Of a DNA stretch of 7,482 nt, positions 4,938 to 7,482 are shown in pieces. Below the pieces are notes generated by a model that was not told the DNA's origin, did not search any database, and worked only from the letters and a program-made list of their open reading frames with translations. Source of the DNA: Thermoflexibacter sp. (GTDB lineage Bacteria; Bacteroidota; Bacteroidia; Cytophagales; Thermoflexibacteraceae); assembly GCA_025455345.1 (NCBI GenBank), contig JALOMS010000216.1, positions 1 through 7,482 of the forward strand. The letters run 5' to 3'. The translations under genes and the position numbers were made by a program. The first letter of the stretch is position 1, and every line of letters begins with the position of its first letter.

Positions 4938-7280
4938 ATGAACAGTTTAAAAACAATTTCGTGTTTATTTTTGATTGCGTTCTTGTGGTTTAGCTTACCT
5001 ACTTTTGCTCAAAAGAAATTCACCATTAGCGGTAAAATCAAAGACAAGGGAACAGGCGAAATGCTCATAGGGGCAACGGTGGCAGTGAAAGAACTGAAAG
5101 GCGTGGGGACGGTCGCAAATAGCTACGGTTTCTTTTCTATTACGCTGGAAGAAGGAAATTATACTTTGGTCGGTCGTTTTTTGGGCTACAAGGAGCAAAA
5201 TATACCTATTGTCCTGAACAAAGACCTTGTATTAGACTTTGTTTTAGAAGATGACAGTGAAAAAATGTTGCAGGAAGTTGTGGTTACAGATACCAAAGAA
5301 AGCGATAATGTTACTAAGCCAGAAATGGGCATGGAAAAGATTAACGTCAAGAGTATCAGCAATATACCTGTACTTTTGGGCGAGAGAGATATTCTGAAAA
5401 CCATACAACTCATGCCAGGGATTAAGTCGGCAGGCGAGGGTAATAGTGGTTTCAGTGTGCGTGGAGGTAACTACGACCAAAACCTGATTCTCTTGGACGA
5501 GGCACCCGTTTACAATGCTTCGCACTTATTGGGATTTTTCTCTACTTTCAACTCTGACGCTATCAAAGACGCTACGATTTACAAAGGCACTGCGCCCGCA
5601 CACTACGGCGGAAGGCTCTCCTCTACGGTAGATATTAGCATGAAAGACGGTAATAATCAGAAACTTGGCGTAAGTGGCGGCATTGGACTGATAGCTTCGC
5701 GCCTCACCATAGAAGCCCCAATTGTGAAGGACAAAGGCTCTTTTATTATCTCTGGCAGAAGGACTTACGCAGACGCTTTTTTGAAACTTTCCTCAGACCC
5801 AGATGTAAGCAACAACAACCTTTATTTCTACGACTTGAATATGAAGGCAAACTACAAATTGGGCGCAAAAGACCATGTTTATTTATCAGGTTATTTTGGC
5901 AGGGACAAGTTGGGTTTTGGCAGTTCGTTTGGCATAGATTGGGGAAATGCCACAGGCACTTTGCGCTGGAATCACCTCTATAACAGCAAATTATTCTCTA
6001 ATACTTCTTTGATTTACAGCAATTACAGCTACAACATCAAAGTAGGGGCAGGCGGCTCGGACTTCAAAATTTTCTCTCAAATTAAAGACATTAATTTCAA
6101 ACAAGAATTTGAATATTTTGCCAATCCTAACAACTCTTGGCGATTTGGCGCAAACGTGATTCATCATACCGTAACGCCAGGGGAAATCTCCTCGAACAAT
6201 GCAAGTTCTAATGTGGGCAATGCCGACTTACAACAACGCTATTCTTTGGAAAGTGCTATTTACGCCAGCAATACGTGGAAAGCAAGTGAAAGATGGAACA
6301 TCAACTATGGATTGAGAATCAGCAACTTTACTGTACTTGGGAAGGGTAATTTCTATGAATTGGACGAAAGAGGAAATATTAGAAATACCATAAAATACGA
6401 AAGCGGCGAAGTGGTGAAAAACTACCTCAATTTCGAGCCAAGATTCTCTATGAGCTACACCCTGAACCCAAGTTCTTCCATGAAGTTTGCCCTTACGCGC
6501 AACACCCAAAACTTGCACCTGATGAGCAACTCTACCTCTACCAGCCCAACGGACAAGTGGATTGCTAACTCCAACATTATCAAGCCAGAAATAGCTAACC
6601 AAGTGTCTTTGGGTTACTTTAAAAACTTCAAAGACAATGAGTATGAGTTTAGTGTGGAAACTTATTATAAAAACTTGGAAAACCAAATAGACTACAAAGA
6701 CGGCGCAGACGTACTTCGCAATGACGCAATAGAAACGCAATTGCTTTTTGGGAAAGGGCGCGCCTACGGAGTGGAATTTTTCCTCCGCAAAAACAAAGGA
6801 AAATTGACAGGTTGGATTGGGTACACGCTTTCGCGCACCGAACGCCAAATTGACGGCATTAACAACGGCAACTGGTACGCCGCACGCCAAGACCGCACAC
6901 ACGACATCTCGATAGTGATGATGTATCATGTAAGCGAAAAATGGACGCTTTCCGCCAATTGGGTCTATCAGACAGGCAATGCGATTACTTTCCCAAGTGG
7001 TAAGTACCAAATAGACGGGCAAGTGGTAAACTACTATACAGAACGCAACGGCTACCGAATGCCTGCCTATCACCGCCTTGACTTTGGTGCCACGCGCAAA
7101 CTTTCTAATACCAAGCGTTTTTCGTCCGAGTTGGTCTTAGGGCTTTACAATGCCTACGGTCGTGAAAATCCATTCACCATCAATTTCAGGCAGTCAGAAA
7201 CAAACCCCAATGTAACAGAAGCAGTACAAACTTCGCTTTTCCGTTGGGTGCCTTCTATCACCTATAATTTCAAGTTTTAA
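4938..7280 (+). CDS. TonB-dependent outer-membrane receptor with N-terminal carboxypeptidase-regulatory-like domain
   Basis: This complete 780-residue receptor has a signal peptide (1-24, cleavage likely after PTFA), a carboxypeptidase-regulatory-like beta-sandwich domain (about 28-105, FTISGKIKDKGTGEMLIGATV...), a TonB-box-like stretch QEVVVT (112-117), a plug domain (about 131-236, with GERDILKTIQLMPGI and SVRGGNYDQNLILLDEAPVY), and a beta-barrel to the end. The last residues, ITYNFKF, form a normal outer-membrane insertion signal with terminal phenylalanine. It should import a substrate across the outer membrane using TonB energy. At about 780 residues it is shorter than typical SusC transporters (about 1000) and no SusD gene is nearby, so a glycan-import label is not justified; substrate unknown. 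It is a paralogue of the receptor fragment at 1-713. ATG 4938 is the only start that keeps the signal peptide and sits in an A-rich context. It is divergent from the two-component system. Any DUF4249 partner would lie beyond the right edge. Confidence 0.95.
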   Translation: MNSLKTISCLFLIAFLWFSLPTFAQKKFTISGKIKDKGTGEMLIGATVAVKELKGVGTVANSYGFFSITLEEGNYTLVGRFLGYKEQNIPIVLNKDLVLDFVLEDDSEKMLQEVVVTDTKESDNVTKPEMGMEKINVKSISNIPVLLGERDILKTIQLMPGIKSAGEGNSGFSVRGGNYDQNLILLDEAPVYNASHLLGFFSTFNSDAIKDATIYKGTAPAHYGGRLSSTVDISMKDGNNQKLGVSGGIGLIASRLTIEAPIVKDKGSFIISGRRTYADAFLKLSSDPDVSNNNLYFYDLNMKANYKLGAKDHVYLSGYFGRDKLGFGSSFGIDWGNATGTLRWNHLYNSKLFSNTSLIYSNYSYNIKVGAGGSDFKIFSQIKDINFKQEFEYFANPNNSWRFGANVIHHTVTPGEISSNNASSNVGNADLQQRYSLESAIYASNTWKASERWNINYGLRISNFTVLGKGNFYELDERGNIRNTIKYESGEVVKNYLNFEPRFSMSYTLNPSSSMKFALTRNTQNLHLMSNSTSTSPTDKWIANSNIIKPEIANQVSLGYFKNFKDNEYEFSVETYYKNLENQIDYKDGADVLRNDAIETQLLFGKGRAYGVEFFLRKNKGKLTGWIGYTLSRTERQIDGINNGNWYAARQDRTHDISIVMMYHVSEKWTLSANWVYQTGNAITFPSGKYQIDGQVVNYYTERNGYRMPAYHRLDFGATRKLSNTKRFSSELVLGLYNAYGRENPFTINFRQSETNPNVTEAVQTSLFRWVPSITYNFKF

Positions 7281-7370
7281 TTTTTTAATTATTTGATAGT
7301 TAAAGAGTTGAATAGATGAATGGTTATAAATACAGTTATAAAACTATCTAACTATTGAATCGTTAATCAT
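7281..7370. repeat. AACTATT-rich intergenic repeat, copy 2
   Basis: Directly after the receptor stop codon comes AT-rich DNA that is partly self-complementary: GATAGTT (7295-7301) pairs with AACTATC (7342-7348). It resembles the segment before the DoxX-like gene, in inverted orientation around 7285-7328 and in direct orientation at 7350-7367 (15 of 18 matches with 901-918). A T-run (7281-7286) follows the stop codon, but no strong stem precedes it. Confidence 0.45.
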
Positions 7371-7373
7371 ACT

Positions 7374-7436
7374 ATTAGTCCGAATTTGCAATTCGGACTA
7401 ATGCAGAAGCGGATTTAAAATCCGCACTTAAACCAG
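7374..7436. repeat. Twin-palindrome intergenic element 3 (REP-like)
   Basis: A perfect 13-bp inverted repeat (7374-7386 / 7390-7402, arm ATTAGTCCGAATT, loop TGC) is followed 6 bp later by a perfect 8-bp one (7409-7416 / 7418-7425, arm GCGGATTT, one central A). AACCAG follows at 7431-7436, as it does at the end of element 1 (3278-3283). There is no T-run, so a simple terminator is unlikely, although it could block exonucleases at the 3' end of the receptor mRNA. Small further inverted repeats (GGTT/AACC at 7455-7465, CTTG/CAAG at 7465-7477) suggest the element may continue to the window edge. Confidence 0.7.
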
Positions 7437-7482
7437 CCAAGATTGTTCCACAACGGTTGCAAACCTTGACTAACAAGAAATT

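Noticed and set aside
4995..5525. Three overlapping minus-strand frames inside the start of the second receptor
   Set aside because: They are shadows of the signal peptide, regulatory-like and plug domain coding sequence, which is strongly supported on the plus strand.
6228..7073. 281-codon open frame on the minus strand inside the second receptor
   Set aside because: It is antisense to barrel sequence of a clear receptor gene, lacks recognisable motifs and has a composition expected from reading a beta-barrel gene backwards.
4938..7280. SusC-type glycan transporter label
   Set aside because: The protein is clearly shorter than typical SusC proteins and no SusD-type gene is in the window; the partner family seen here is DUF4249.

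Overview
The window looks like chromosomal DNA from a member of the Bacteroidota, perhaps a Cytophagales-like lineage (the order is a guess). The signs are: a TonB-dependent receptor with an N-terminal carboxypeptidase-regulatory-like domain, a DUF4249 lipoprotein, a LytS-type kinase paired with a LytTR regulator, A-rich translation starts without Shine-Dalgarno sequences, and AT-rich intergenic DNA with many short palindromes. No tRNA, rRNA, CRISPR array, transposase or phage gene is visible.

Left block (1-2172, plus strand): the C-terminal 236 residues of a TonB-dependent outer-membrane receptor, cut by the window edge; a 205-bp AT-rich spacer; a four-helix DoxX-like inner-membrane protein; and, 27 bp later, a DUF4249 outer-membrane lipoprotein. 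The receptor and lipoprotein fit a recurring Bacteroidota pairing in which the lipoprotein probably assists the receptor. The DoxX-like gene between them is the less expected member.

Middle block (2434-4391, minus strand): a LytS/YehU-family histidine kinase followed by its LytTR response regulator, probably one transcription unit. A 119-bp spacer between them carries two adjacent near-perfect palindromes. The unit converges on the left block across 261 bp with no gene.

Right block (4392-7482): a 546-bp divergent intergenic region with several hairpins, then a complete 780-residue TonB-dependent receptor that is a paralogue of the fragment at the left edge. After it come 202 bp without a gene, made of AT-rich repeat and another twin palindrome.

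Taken together, two related receptors bracket a two-component system. A plausible but unproven reading is an envelope uptake locus with a dedicated sensor-regulator pair. The substrate cannot be read from the sequence. I see no clearly novel protein system. The most unusual material is intergenic: three twin-palindrome elements with the same layout but different sequences, an attenuator-like hairpin in the kinase leader, and an AT-rich repeat shared between the two receptor loci.
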